Assembly: GCF_001263395.1 (NCBI RefSeq)
Contig: NZ_CP011786.1
Span: forward strand, 992,001 to 1,056,000
DNA: 64,000 bases
Reading direction: 5' to 3'
Source: Bifidobacterium actinocoloniiforme DSM 22766
GTDB lineage: Bacteria > Actinomycetota > Actinomycetes > Actinomycetales > Bifidobacteriaceae
Every line of letters begins with the position of its first letter. Within the stretch, counting starts at the first letter, position 1. Made by a program: the position numbers and the translations under genes. Of this stretch, positions 7,044 to 14,248 are shown piece after piece. Under the pieces are notes generated by a model, which saw only the letters and a list, made by a program, of their open reading frames with translations, was not told where the DNA came from and ran no database searches.

Positions 7044-7386
7044 TGCTCACCCCTTGCGCGGCCGCGTATACGCCATCGTTTGGCCCTTGCCAGCCGAGGA
7101 ACCCTCGTAACGCTGTTTCCGCGGCTTGCCGGTAGGCGTCCTTAGCGACCGGGGCTTCGCCCGCCCATGAGTCGTTGCAGAGCGCCTGCCCGCTGTCACG
7201 CAGGCTCTCATAGATTGTTTGCGCGGCCTCGTCGATGTTGTCCACGGTGAGGGCGCAGTCGGATTCCGCTTGCTTGTATCCCAGGTGGAAGCCGACTAGC
7301 AGCGTCTCGTCCTCGCCGTCCAGGACGCCGGTTTCCTCCGTGAGATAGGCCTTGTAGGCCTGGGCGCTCTTGTTGATGTCTAGCAT
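7036..7386 (-). CDS. Uncharacterised acidic phage early protein
   Basis: 116 residues, acidic, mostly helical (KSAQAYKAYLTEE, IDEAAQTIYESLRDSG, DAYRQAAETALRGFLG). The ATG at 7,386 forms a TGATG overlap with the upstream stop and follows GGAGGA. Its end overlaps the next gene by eight bases. Function unknown. Confidence 0.65.
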   Translation of the reverse strand: MLDINKSAQAYKAYLTEETGVLDGEDETLLVGFHLGYKQAESDCALTVDNIDEAAQTIYESLRDSGQALCNDSWAGEAPVAKDAYRQAAETALRGFLGWQGPNDGVYAAAQGVSNE

Positions 7387-7889
7387 CACTCCTCCTTGCC
7401 TTGTCCGATGATCCGGTTGATGTCCATGTCGCCGACTCTGCGGCCGATGAAGTGCCCGGTTGGCTTGCGCCTGGGTTTGGGTTGGGCGGGCTCGATGCGT
7501 AGCCGTTTGGCCTCCTGGGCGGCGCGCTCGTGCGCCTGGCCTACGCTCAACCCGTGCTGAACGCCTTTGATGAGCCGCCGCCGGTAGGCGGTGTAGTGGT
7601 CGGAGTCGATGCCCGCCTGGTCCATGAGCCGACCGATCTGCGCGTCCTCAGGGATGCGGGCCTTGCGCACCGCTTTGATGCCCGCGTTCACATCGCCCGA
7701 GCCCATCCACCGGCCCGTCTGATTGTTGGCGTAGTAGCGTCTGACCGCTTCCATCGCGTCCCGCATGGTCGCATCCGGGATCAGCTCCTCGTGGAAAGTC
7801 CTGGCTTCCAGGTCGGTGATGGCGGCGTTGCCGTGGTGGGCGCGGATCTTGGCGAGCACGAGCGTGCTGTCCGCTATGCTCAGGCTCAT
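7386..7889 (-). CDS. Phage replication-associated protein, possible helicase loader
   Basis: 167 residues directly after the replication initiator gene (ATGA overlap). The N-terminal half, with LEARTFHEELIPDATMRDAMEAVRRYYA and then a Gly/Asp-initiated helix, is laid out like the N-terminal domain of phage G39P/DnaI-type helicase-loading proteins. The C-terminal half is basic (KPRRKPTGHFIGRR) and ends in a conserved-looking MDINRIIGQG. A loader for host DnaB is a reasonable inference from position and layout, but no ATPase motif is present. Confidence 0.6.
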   Translation of the reverse strand: MSLSIADSTLVLAKIRAHHGNAAITDLEARTFHEELIPDATMRDAMEAVRRYYANNQTGRWMGSGDVNAGIKAVRKARIPEDAQIGRLMDQAGIDSDHYTAYRRRLIKGVQHGLSVGQAHERAAQEAKRLRIEPAQPKPRRKPTGHFIGRRVGDMDINRIIGQGKEE

Positions 7890-8737
7890 GAGCCGATCTC
7901 CTTTCGTTGGGGTGGTTTGTTTTGTGCTTGTTCTTCGGCCATGTAGCGGGCCACGAGGGCCGCGTTCGCGTCCTGGTTGGCTTGCGTACGAGCCCTCCCG
8001 AGGCTGCTGCTTTGCGCGCGCAGCCGGAGTTGGTCGTATTTGGCGCGGAATTTGGGCATGGAGAGGATGTTGCTTTTCCAGAAGCTGTCCTGCTGGCACC
8101 AGTCGATGAGGCGGGCGGCTTCTTGGGGGTCCCGTCCGTCCGTATCGATCATGAGGCGGGCCGCGTCCAGCCAGCGTTGGGTGATGTCGGGGCGTTTGGA
8201 CCCGTTGCGCACGATCCAGTCTTGCAGGCGTTCGCAGAGGGCCACGATTTCCGGTCTTGATTCGCGGACTATATTTATATCTTTAGATATAAATAGGGGT
8301 ACGGGTACGGGGTTCGTTTTTGCTTCATGTTTTGCTTCCGCATTTGCTTCATGTTTTGCTTCCGCATTTGCTGAAGCGTTTGCTTCCTGTTTGCTTCTCC
8401 TGACCTTGCCGGACTTGATGCCACCAAGCTTCCCAGCCTCGGAACGGAGCTCTTTCTGGGCTTTAACTTTCTCCCGTGGAGGGTTGTACTTGAGGAAATC
8501 GTGGATCTGCCAGTAGTCGCCGTGGTCCTCCCACAGTCCGACGTCGACGAGCGTCTGCGCGTCCTCTTCGGTCGCGTCGGGGTGCAAAGTGCGAAGCACC
8601 CGCTTAAGCACTCGCCCATCAGTTTGCGAAGCAGAAGCCCAAGCACCTGCTTCGACCCAGAGGCCAACCGCGCTCAACGAAGCCTGGACCATCTTCTCGT
8701 TGCGCGTAAGATTGTCATCAACCTTAAACCAAGTCAT
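7886..8737 (-). CDS. Phage replication initiator (winged-helix, DnaD/replisome-organiser type)
   Basis: 283 residues. The N-terminal 100 residues (MTWFKVDDNLTRNEKMVQ ... GLWEDHGDYWQIHDFLKYNPP) match the winged-helix domain of phage replisome organisers. The middle is a low-complexity linker of repeated EANAEAKH units encoded by perfect DNA repeats. The C-terminal domain (RPDITQRWLDAARLMIDTDG ... PKFRAKYDQLR) is typical of such initiators. As in lambda O, the origin probably lies within the gene (see the repeat feature). The ATG at 8,737 is served by AAAGGAGG; the GTG at 8,746 overlaps that site and is unlikely to be used. Confidence 0.82.
   Translation of the reverse strand: MTWFKVDDNLTRNEKMVQASLSAVGLWVEAGAWASASQTDGRVLKRVLRTLHPDATEEDAQTLVDVGLWEDHGDYWQIHDFLKYNPPREKVKAQKELRSEAGKLGGIKSGKVRRSKQEANASANAEAKHEANAEAKHEAKTNPVPVPLFISKDINIVRESRPEIVALCERLQDWIVRNGSKRPDITQRWLDAARLMIDTDGRDPQEAARLIDWCQQDSFWKSNILSMPKFRAKYDQLRLRAQSSSLGRARTQANQDANAALVARYMAEEQAQNKPPQRKEIGS
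8273..8368. repeat. Probable phage origin: AT-rich palindrome and 24-bp tandem repeats inside the initiator gene
   Basis: A 10-base-arm palindrome (ATTTATATCT, two bases, AGATATAAAT) lies at 8,273-8,294 in an otherwise GC-rich gene. From 8,321 there are two perfect tandem 24-bp copies beginning TGCTTCATG (8,321-8,344 and 8,345-8,368), then degenerate copies to about 8,397. An easily melted palindrome beside iterons inside the initiator gene is the usual layout of a theta phage origin. Confidence 0.6.
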
Positions 8738-8765
8738 CTCCGTCACCTCCTTTCATACATGCCGC

Positions 8766-8933
8766 TCATCGTCCGCGCTCGATCCACGGGCGTAATTGCT
8801 CGACCCTCGTAAGGGCCTGCCGGAGCATCCAGTCGGTCTCCGGGCACGGGCAGGAGCGTGCTGCCCCTTCGGCCCGCTCAAGCTCCTGCCGGGCCGCGTC
8901 CCACACCGGGCCAAGCCGCTCATGCGCGCTCAT
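8766..8933 (-). CDS. Small helical phage protein
   Basis: 55 residues (MSAHERLGPVWDAARQELERAEG...), helical, with a CPCP pair in the middle. The ATG is preceded by GGAGGAGTC and overlaps the nuclease stop. No family recognised. Confidence 0.6.
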   Translation of the reverse strand: MSAHERLGPVWDAARQELERAEGAARSCPCPETDWMLRQALTRVEQLRPWIERGR

Positions 8934-9298
8934 GACTCCTCCTCTTGCGCTCCTGCGAGGCGGGCGAGGGTGTCCAGGTCCATGAGCACGTACTGGTCCC
9001 CCATCTGCTTGCCGCCCTTGCCGGGACGGTGGAACACGACCATGCCGTAATCCGCGCCGGCGTTGAACGCCTCCTTCTTGGCCTGGTCCAGCCAAGTGGC
9101 GAGCTTGAACCGTGTCCAGTCCTTGCACTCCAGCACCAGGCTCTTGCCGCCGATGTAGAGGCCTTTGATGTCACCCTCATCGGCGTTGCCGTGCAGGGCC
9201 TCCCGGTGGATCATGCCCTCCGGGTCCCCGATACGGCCGCGCACATAGCCCAGCACCTGGGTCTCGAACGCCGTGCCCTTCCGCTTCTGCCGGCTCAT
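8930..9298 (-). CDS. PD-(D/E)XK nuclease of phage recombination module
   Basis: 122 residues. The core DEGDIKGLYIGGKSLVLECKD gives the Asp, Glu-x-Lys arrangement of the PD-(D/E)XK superfamily, followed by a helix with Lys/Glu (WLDQAKKEAFNAGAD) and a closing strand (YGMVVFHRPG). Phage proteins of this size and position are Holliday-junction-resolvase-like or VRR-type nucleases. It is preceded by GGGAGGAGTC and lies among SSB, RecT and methylase-like genes, so recombination or replication repair is likely. Which branched substrate it cuts cannot be told. Confidence 0.78.
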   Translation of the reverse strand: MSRQKRKGTAFETQVLGYVRGRIGDPEGMIHREALHGNADEGDIKGLYIGGKSLVLECKDWTRFKLATWLDQAKKEAFNAGADYGMVVFHRPGKGGKQMGDQYVLMDLDTLARLAGAQEEES

Positions 9299-9444
9299 GA
9301 CTCCTCCCATGCGGGCCAGTCGCAGCCCATGCAATGACCTGACGCGCTTACAGCCCCACCGCACAGTGGGCACGTATGGTCAGGCTCGGGAGGCGTCTCC
9401 GGCCCATCCCACGCCGCCTCGAACGGCCTCGAATCCCATCTCAT
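9295..9444 (-). CDS. 49-residue zinc-ribbon protein
   Basis: Two metal-binding pairs, CPLC and CMGC, are separated by about 13 residues (HTCPLCGGAVSASGHCMGCD), giving a minimal zinc ribbon after a Pro-rich N terminus. The ATG follows GGAAGGAG and overlaps the methylase-like stop; the TGA overlaps the nuclease ATG. Both couplings make it a real gene despite its size. Confidence 0.7.
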   Translation of the reverse strand: MRWDSRPFEAAWDGPETPPEPDHTCPLCGGAVSASGHCMGCDWPAWEES

Positions 9445-10154
9445 GGCCTCGCTCCTTCCGTTAATTGGCCCATGCTTACGCCGAACACCGGCGACTCGAC
9501 ATGCGGCCCGTACCTGTCTTCCTCGCCAACCCAATCCCGCAGATGGAAGTAATCCAGAACCGCGCGCGTGTACGGCATTACGTTCACCGAGGAGAACGCG
9601 AGGAAATCGTTCTTGTCGTTCTGGAGGAAGAACACGCCCTTGGTGACGCCGGTCAGGGTGTCCCCGTGTATCAGCACGGCGTTCATGCCGCGCAACGCCA
9701 TGTTGAACACCAAAAAAGGGAACGCGCGGTCGGATATCTCCTGCCCCACGTACAGCCAGTCCTGCGGCCTGTACAGGAACGGATCGGTTTGCAGGCAGTG
9801 CGACCACCATCTGCTGATCAGCAGCCCACCGGTGCCCGCGGTCGGATCGTACGAGATGACGCCACGATGCGGGTCGTTGGAAGCCGAATCCGTCAAGTCC
9901 GACAAGAGGTCGCACACCTCGTCCGGCGTGAAGTCCTGCTTGTGTTTTCGCCGGTCCGCCTGCTCCTCCTCGAAATACGAGTGGAACCAGTCATGCGTGA
10001 CATCCGTGTCCACATCCAGCATTTGCCGGAACACGCGCTCACGGTCGTCTTTGTCCAGTACGATCTCCATGACGCGCCCTGGGGCCTTGAACGGCTCGTC
10101 AATCCCGAGGACGCGGTTGATGGCGTCGGAATCGAGCTTAGAATTCGGGCTCAC
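9441..10154 (-). CDS. Phage N6-methylase-fold protein lacking the catalytic NPPY/F motif
   Basis: About 237 residues. DFTPDEVCDLLSDL and the SAM-binding motif I (DPTAGTGGLL) match the HsdM/N6-adenine methylase core. Where NPPY or NPPF should follow, the sequence instead reads GDTLTGVTKGVFFLQNDKNDFLAFSSVNVMP. I recall similar NPPY-less proteins in other phages, so this looks like a family feature rather than a random mutation. It may bind SAM or DNA without methylating, or use a different catalytic loop. The start is one of two GTG codons (10,154 or 10,163) within the end of the ssb gene, served by GGGGGTGG. Confidence 0.7.
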   Translation of the reverse strand: MSPNSKLDSDAINRVLGIDEPFKAPGRVMEIVLDKDDRERVFRQMLDVDTDVTHDWFHSYFEEEQADRRKHKQDFTPDEVCDLLSDLTDSASNDPHRGVISYDPTAGTGGLLISRWWSHCLQTDPFLYRPQDWLYVGQEISDRAFPFLVFNMALRGMNAVLIHGDTLTGVTKGVFFLQNDKNDFLAFSSVNVMPYTRAVLDYFHLRDWVGEEDRYGPHVESPVFGVSMGQLTEGARP

Positions 10155-10596
10155 CGTTGCCACCCCCGAAGTCCTGCGCGCCCCACGGGTCGGACGTGGC
10201 AGGTTGCTGCTGTGATCGCGTCGCGCCCTGCCCGCCGCCCCAGGAGCCGGCCTGGCCCTGCTGCTGCCGGGGCTCGGAGTGGATGATGCCCACATGCCTG
10301 GCCGACACCTCCAGCGCCTGCCGGGCCTGCCCCTGCTTGTCCGTGTACTCGCGCACCTTAAGCCCCCCGTTGACCAGGAGCTTGGTGCCCTTATGGATGT
10401 ACTTGGCCTGGTCCAAGGCCTGCTTTCCGTTCAACCGCACCCGGTACCAGGCGGTGCCCTGTTCCACCCAATTGTGCGACTGGTCCATGTAGCCCTGGTT
10501 CACGGCCACGCTCACCGTGGTCACGCTCCCGCCTTGGAAGGTCCGGGTCTCGGGATCGCCGCCAGCGTTCCCGGTCAATTCAATCGCCGTGCTCAT
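10138..10596 (-). CDS. ssb: Phage single-stranded DNA-binding protein
   Basis: 152 residues. The OB-fold is clear: IELTGNAGGDPETRTF, the strand AWYRVRLNGKQA, and KGTKLLVNGGLKVREY. A Gly/Gln-rich linker follows, and the C terminus ends GNGEPEF, a variant of the acidic DDDIPF-type tip that recruits partners. AGAGAGGA precedes the ATG at 10,596. It lies between RecT and the nuclease, forming a recombination/replication module. Confidence 0.92.
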   Translation of the reverse strand: MSTAIELTGNAGGDPETRTFQGGSVTTVSVAVNQGYMDQSHNWVEQGTAWYRVRLNGKQALDQAKYIHKGTKLLVNGGLKVREYTDKQGQARQALEVSARHVGIIHSEPRQQQGQAGSWGGGQGATRSQQQPATSDPWGAQDFGGGNGEPEF

Positions 10597-10598
10597 GT

Positions 10599-10766
10599 TC
10601 AGATTCCTCTCTTCAACGCGTCCTTCAATTGTTTTGGTTGTGCCCAGTCTCGGCAGGGGTAGCGTTTGTCGATCGCGTGCGCGCACCGGTCGTCGCCTAT
10701 GTCGGGCCTATGGCAGTGCTCGCATCTCCGCACCGCCCCATGCAACAGCCCACTGTCAGGGGTCAC
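10599..10766 (-). CDS. 55-residue zinc-finger-like protein
   Basis: Starts at the GTG that overlaps the recT stop (GTGA) and ends two bases before the ssb ATG. It carries CEHCHRPD and later Cys residues (DRCAHAIDKRYPCRD), a possible four-Cys/His metal site, and a basic C terminus. It fills the recT-ssb gap exactly, which supports it. Confidence 0.6.
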   Translation of the reverse strand: MTPDSGLLHGAVRRCEHCHRPDIGDDRCAHAIDKRYPCRDWAQPKQLKDALKRGI

Positions 10767-11575
10767 GCCGCCGCCTCCCCCATTCCGAGCGCCTTGCGCG
10801 TGCGCGACACCACCAGCTCAGGCGCGGACAGGAGGGCCTCCGCCGCCGCTTGCGACAGCGTGCCGGTCGACCCGGTCTCCTCCCCCGTCAACGCCGTCAA
10901 CGCGCGCGCCGCCTGCGCCCTCGTGGAGACGCCGCCCTCCTTGAGCAGGCGATTGATCTCGGCGCGCTGCTCCTTGGACGCCATCAGCTCGGCCTCCGCC
11001 GCCGGCTCCCCGTCCCGCCCCTGGTCCGTGGGCTCCTCGACGCGCGCTTGCACGTCCGCGTCCCCTTGGTCCAGGTCATCCATCTCATCAGGCGTGTACG
11101 CCACACCGTACAAGGCTTCGGGGCAGGCCTCGCGGGCCACCGCGCTGATGGCCCGCCAGGTCAGCATCGTCATGGGCTGCTTACGGTAATTGTCGTTACC
11201 AGCCAAGCCCATCCGCTCGGCCCACGCCTTATCACGGGTCACGCTGATCGGATAGTCCGGGTCATCGGCGCGCACCACCGTGGCCGTCACGCTCACCGCC
11301 GCCTCATCCTTAGCGATGCGCAGCTTATGGCCAGCGCGCCGCACCTGGGCGGCGATCAGCTCCGCGCCCATCGTCGGCTTGCCCTTGATCACGTTGATCC
11401 GGTACAGGCTCTCAGCCGGGCTCAAGCCCATCGACTGGCCGAAACCGACCGCGACCAGGATGTTGGCCGGCTTGCCCTTATACGCGGCCGGGATGATGTC
11501 GCTGCTCTCCGCCAGCTTGGCCCACTGCATCTGATCGCGCAGCGCGCCGCCCGCCTCGGTCAGATCGCGTCCCAT
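10763..11575 (-). CDS. recT: RecT-family single-strand annealing protein
   Basis: 270 residues. The RecT core is visible: ILVAVGFGQSMGLSPAESLYRI, then KPTMGAELIAAQVRRAGHKL and a Trp/Arg-rich end of the domain (MLTWRAISAVAREACPEALYG), followed by YTPDE. The C-terminal third is an acidic linker and a helical domain likely for SSB contact. It anneals complementary single strands in phage recombination. A GAGGAGG precedes the ATG. The gene overlaps the upstream frame by 16 bases and couples to the small zinc-finger gene downstream. No RecE exonuclease is evident; the small PD-(D/E)XK nuclease may partner it. Confidence 0.88.
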   Translation of the reverse strand: MGRDLTEAGGALRDQMQWAKLAESSDIIPAAYKGKPANILVAVGFGQSMGLSPAESLYRINVIKGKPTMGAELIAAQVRRAGHKLRIAKDEAAVSVTATVVRADDPDYPISVTRDKAWAERMGLAGNDNYRKQPMTMLTWRAISAVAREACPEALYGVAYTPDEMDDLDQGDADVQARVEEPTDQGRDGEPAAEAELMASKEQRAEINRLLKEGGVSTRAQAARALTALTGEETGSTGTLSQAAAEALLSAPELVVSRTRKALGMGEAAA

Positions 11576-12096
11576 GCGTCCTCCTCATCATCCTCGTCCT
11601 CGCTGTCGCCGGCCTCCAAGCCCAGCACCTGCCGCGCCTGCCCGACCAGCTCCTGATCGGCGTAGATGTCATCCCAGGACTTGACCTTGCTGACCGCCAC
11701 CGTGTCCGCCGTGCCCCTGGACAATTCCACGCCATCAGGAGTCTCGCCTCCGAACTGGCGTATCAGATGCTCGATCGCGTCATGCTTGGTGACCACATCC
11801 ACCGGCATGAGCGTCTCCTCCACGCCGCTAGTCTCGCCATGCTCGTCCAACCACTCGGCGTACGCTCGCGGGTCCTTCACCCGCCACTTGGGCTCAGCGC
11901 CCCGCTTGGCCGTCACCACGCCCGTATGCGTCGTGTAATGCTCCCTCGGGTCCATCACGTCAGCCATGTATCCTTTGAGCGCGTCCACCCGCTCCGTGAG
12001 CACCCGCTGCATCGCCGTCGCCAGCGTGATCTGCTCAGCCGCCTCATACGGCGTCAGATCCCCATCCGCTATCTGATCCTGGATGCTCTTTTGCAT
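11560..12096 (-). CDS. Uncharacterised phage early protein upstream of recT
   Basis: 178 residues. An N-terminal helix (YEAAEQITLATAMQRVLTERVDALKGYMADV) precedes a mixed region (VVTAKRGAEPKWRVKDPRAYAEWL) and an acidic C terminus (DSEDEDDEEDAWD). Position beside recT resembles Gam-like or recombination accessory genes, but I cannot assign it. The ATG at 12,096 forms a TGATG overlap and follows AAGGAGGA. Confidence 0.65.
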   Translation of the reverse strand: MQKSIQDQIADGDLTPYEAAEQITLATAMQRVLTERVDALKGYMADVMDPREHYTTHTGVVTAKRGAEPKWRVKDPRAYAEWLDEHGETSGVEETLMPVDVVTKHDAIEHLIRQFGGETPDGVELSRGTADTVAVSKVKSWDDIYADQELVGQARQVLGLEAGDSEDEDDEEDAWDAI

Positions 12097-12536
12097 CACT
12101 TATCCTCCTTAACGTCTCCATCGGCACTTATCTTGTCCGGCCCGTCCTCGAAGTGCACCGGCTCGAACGGGGCATATTGCGTGATTTCGCACAGATCGAG
12201 CGGGCTCGGGTCGGCAATGGGCTCCCCTCGATGCTGGACGAGCGCCGCCCGCCCCCACTCACTGACGACCCACACGTCACCTTCCCGGTCCCGGTAGTAG
12301 CCAGACTCCGTGGGCGGCTTGCGCAGGGACACGGATGCCACGCAATCGGCAAGACGCCATGCTTTGCTCGTGTCGTCGCGCTCCAGGATCGCCCGGTGGT
12401 CGCAGTCCGGGCCCAAGGTGATTAATGTAGGGGAGGTCAGCATCAGGTCCGTTACCCCAAAGCCGTTGCAAAATTTAACGTGCACATGCTTGCCCTCCAG
12501 CTGTTCAGCCGCCAGGCCCTCATACCATTCACTCAA
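12096..12536 (-). CDS. Uncharacterised phage early protein
   Basis: 146 residues. Strands such as HVHVKFCNGFGVTDLMLT and DVWVVSEWGRAALVQHRG suggest a beta-rich fold. The TTG at 12,536 has AAAGGA at the right distance; the TTG at 12,551, overlapping the previous stop, is an alternative without a ribosome site. Function unknown. Confidence 0.6.
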   Translation of the reverse strand: MSEWYEGLAAEQLEGKHVHVKFCNGFGVTDLMLTSPTLITLGPDCDHRAILERDDTSKAWRLADCVASVSLRKPPTESGYYRDREGDVWVVSEWGRAALVQHRGEPIADPSPLDLCEITQYAPFEPVHFEDGPDKISADGDVKEDK

Positions 12537-12547
12537 TTCGATTCCTT

Positions 12548-12619
12548 TCAATGCTTGTTGCTTATCCAGCTGACCCAGACGGCCAGTCCCAGCAGGAGGG
12601 CCGCGAGCGCTTGCTGCAT
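12548..12619 (-). CDS. 23-residue membrane micro-protein
   Basis: One hydrophobic segment (ALAALLLGLAVWVSW) and a short basic tail. The ATG is in a TGATG overlap with the upstream gene. Too short for homology, but the coupling and a clean transmembrane segment support it. Confidence 0.45.
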   Translation of the reverse strand: MQQALAALLLGLAVWVSWISNKH

Positions 12620-12804
12620 CACTCCGCCCGCTCCACCCGCGCCCAAGCCCGCCAAGCCGCCGGCAGGCAGGCGAGGAGGACGGCTGTGTGCAGGATTGAG
12701 ATGACGCCGTGCGCCAAGCCAGCCAGCAGCCATAGGATCGCCCACACGCTCAGCACGGCCGCGAGGGCCGCCGCGAGCGCATGCCACCAGTCACGCGCGG
12801 TCAT
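12619..12804 (-). CDS. Two-segment small membrane protein
   Basis: 61 residues with two hydrophobic stretches (ALAAALAAVLSVWAILWLLA and VISILHTAVLLACLPAAW) and a basic end. The ATG overlaps the excisionase-like stop. Possibly holin-like in shape, but its place in the early operon argues against a lysis role. Unknown. Confidence 0.5.
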   Translation of the reverse strand: MTARDWWHALAAALAAVLSVWAILWLLAGLAHGVISILHTAVLLACLPAAWRAWARVERAE

Positions 12805-12989
12805 GATTGCTTCTTCCCGTAGTTCAGGGATTGGGCGATCTCTTCAAGGTCGCCGGGGCGCCAATAGTAGGAATTTCCTATAAAGATTCCGTGGTCGCGC
12901 GCTAGTTTCATGAATGTGTCTTCGGGCATTCCCGCGAACAGTTGCCGTGCCTGGTTTTTATCGAGTAGTAATGGTTTCAGTTCACTCAT
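12801..12989 (-). CDS. AlpA/excisionase-like HTH protein
   Basis: 62 residues with the layout LLDKNQARQLFAGMPEDTFMKLARDHGI, a helix-turn-helix, then YYWRPGDLEEIAQSL, the usual winged end of AlpA/Xis-type regulators and excisionases. A GGAGGTGACGGC precedes the ATG. Here it lies early in the lytic operon, so it could direct excision by the integrase at 18,760-20,208 or act as an activator. Confidence 0.65.
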   Translation of the reverse strand: MSELKPLLLDKNQARQLFAGMPEDTFMKLARDHGIFIGNSYYWRPGDLEEIAQSLNYGKKQS

Positions 12990-13156
12990 GCCGTCACCTC
13001 CATGTTTGCGGTCATCCATATGAGCGCCGCGTAGATCAGTACCGCCACGGCCGCGGTGCCTGGCGTGACCGGCTGCTGCTCCCTCCCGATTCGGAGCACG
13101 GAGTTCACCATGCCCATGAGGAACAGGCCTATTAGCACCCATTGCTGCCAGGTCAC
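12986..13156 (-). CDS. Two-pass small membrane protein
   Basis: 56 residues starting at the GTG that overlaps the antirepressor stop. Two hydrophobic segments (WVLIGLFLMGMVNSVL and AAVAVLIYAALIWM) flank a short basic loop. Its TGA overlaps the next ATG. It is one of at least four tiny membrane genes in this operon. Confidence 0.5.
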   Translation of the reverse strand: MTWQQWVLIGLFLMGMVNSVLRIGREQQPVTPGTAAVAVLIYAALIWMTANMEVTA

Positions 13157-13938
13157 GCCGCCACCTCCACTGCGTTCGAGCGGGCGGTGTTGAGGCGTTC
13201 CTCGCTTATCCGCCGCGCTATCAGACCTAATCCCTTCGCGGTCACCCGCAGTTGCGGGTGGAAGGCGAAGCTCGTGCCATCACGGTGCGTGCCCGTGGTC
13301 TTGTAGGCGCGCATCTCCAAATGCCCGGCATTGACGCGCTCCTGGTTAGCGACCCAATGCCCATCCCGCATGTAGGCCCATGCGTGCGAGCCGAGCCACG
13401 AGTACAGGTCCTTGACCCGCACCACGCCGCCGGCTTCGCTCAAGAGCTTGGCGGCCTCGGCCACCGAGTACGAGCCCTCGGCCGAGGTCAGCAGGTCCAA
13501 AGCGTCGGCCTTGGGAGCCAGCTCGGCGATACGCCCCTCCTGCTCCTCGATCGTCTTCTGCGCGATCAGCACCGCGCGGGCCATCGTCTCCTCAGGCGAC
13601 TCAGCCTTCGGTATGTAGCCGCCAGTACGCCGGATCTGCGGGAGCACCTCATGCGTGACCCAACGCTGGAACCGTTTAGCCTCTGGCTTATCGCTACGCA
13701 AGATGATCTTGTACAGGCCAGATTCATTGACGATCCAGGCCTCGCCCTGACGACCTAGATTGAATCTAGACCGTTCATCCTCGTCCAGACGCTTAGCCAG
13801 GTCAGAAGCATTCTGCACTTCCAAAGCCTTGGCCACGTCCGAAAGCACCCACCAAGTGAGCCCGGTCTCGAACGTCAGCGTCCTAACCGAGTGCCCCTCG
13901 AAAACGAAAGGCCGTGGTGTTACTGTTGTAGATGACAT
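13153..13938 (-). CDS. Phage antirepressor (BRO-N / KilA-C type)
   Basis: 261 residues. The N-terminal BRO-like domain is clear (FVFEGHSVRTLTFETGLTWWVLSDVAKALEV ... LPQIRRTGGYIP), joined by a coiled segment to a KilAC-like C-terminal domain (SVAEAAKLLSEAGGVVRVKDLYSWLG ... YMRDGHWVANQERVNAGHLEMR). Such proteins antagonise repressors or control lytic gene expression. The ATG at 13,938 is served by AAAGG; the GTG at 13,947 overlaps that region. It starts the tightly coupled part of the early operon. Confidence 0.88.
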   Translation of the reverse strand: MSSTTVTPRPFVFEGHSVRTLTFETGLTWWVLSDVAKALEVQNASDLAKRLDEDERSRFNLGRQGEAWIVNESGLYKIILRSDKPEAKRFQRWVTHEVLPQIRRTGGYIPKAESPEETMARAVLIAQKTIEEQEGRIAELAPKADALDLLTSAEGSYSVAEAAKLLSEAGGVVRVKDLYSWLGSHAWAYMRDGHWVANQERVNAGHLEMRAYKTTGTHRDGTSFAFHPQLRVTAKGLGLIARRISEERLNTARSNAVEVAA

Positions 13939-14072
13939 TGGATTCACCTTTCTTTGTCACCGCCGCAGTGGCAGCTGCGGCATTTACTTACTTATGAGAA
14001 AACTGTGTATAGGATTTGCGATGGGCCCCTTACCCGAAGCGACTATGCCGAAGACATCAATCCCGCTTTACA

Positions 14073-14228
14073 TCATGAGCCGTCCCGGTCCGAGCACAGC
14101 TCCACGATGATGGCCATCAACGTCCAAGCGACCATCATCGCCCCACTGACCCACTCCGGGTGCCACACCGTCACCAGCAACGCCACCAGCCACATGACCT
14201 GATGTTGCAAAGCATCCAACAACCGCAT
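14073..14228 (-). CDS. Small membrane protein of the early region
   Basis: 51 residues, two hydrophobic segments (VMWLVALLVTVW and GAMMVAWTLMAIIVELC) and a charged tail. GGGGGG lies nine bases before the chosen ATG. Function unknown. The 135 bases between it and the antirepressor hold no obvious gene. Confidence 0.5.
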   Translation of the reverse strand: MRLLDALQHQVMWLVALLVTVWHPEWVSGAMMVAWTLMAIIVELCSDRDGS

Positions 14229-14248
14229 CAACGCAAACCCCCCATTCC

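Noticed and set aside
10517-11656. 379-codon plus-strand frame opposite recT
   Set aside because: Arg/Ala/Leu-rich shadow of recT and ssb, no domain and no start signal.
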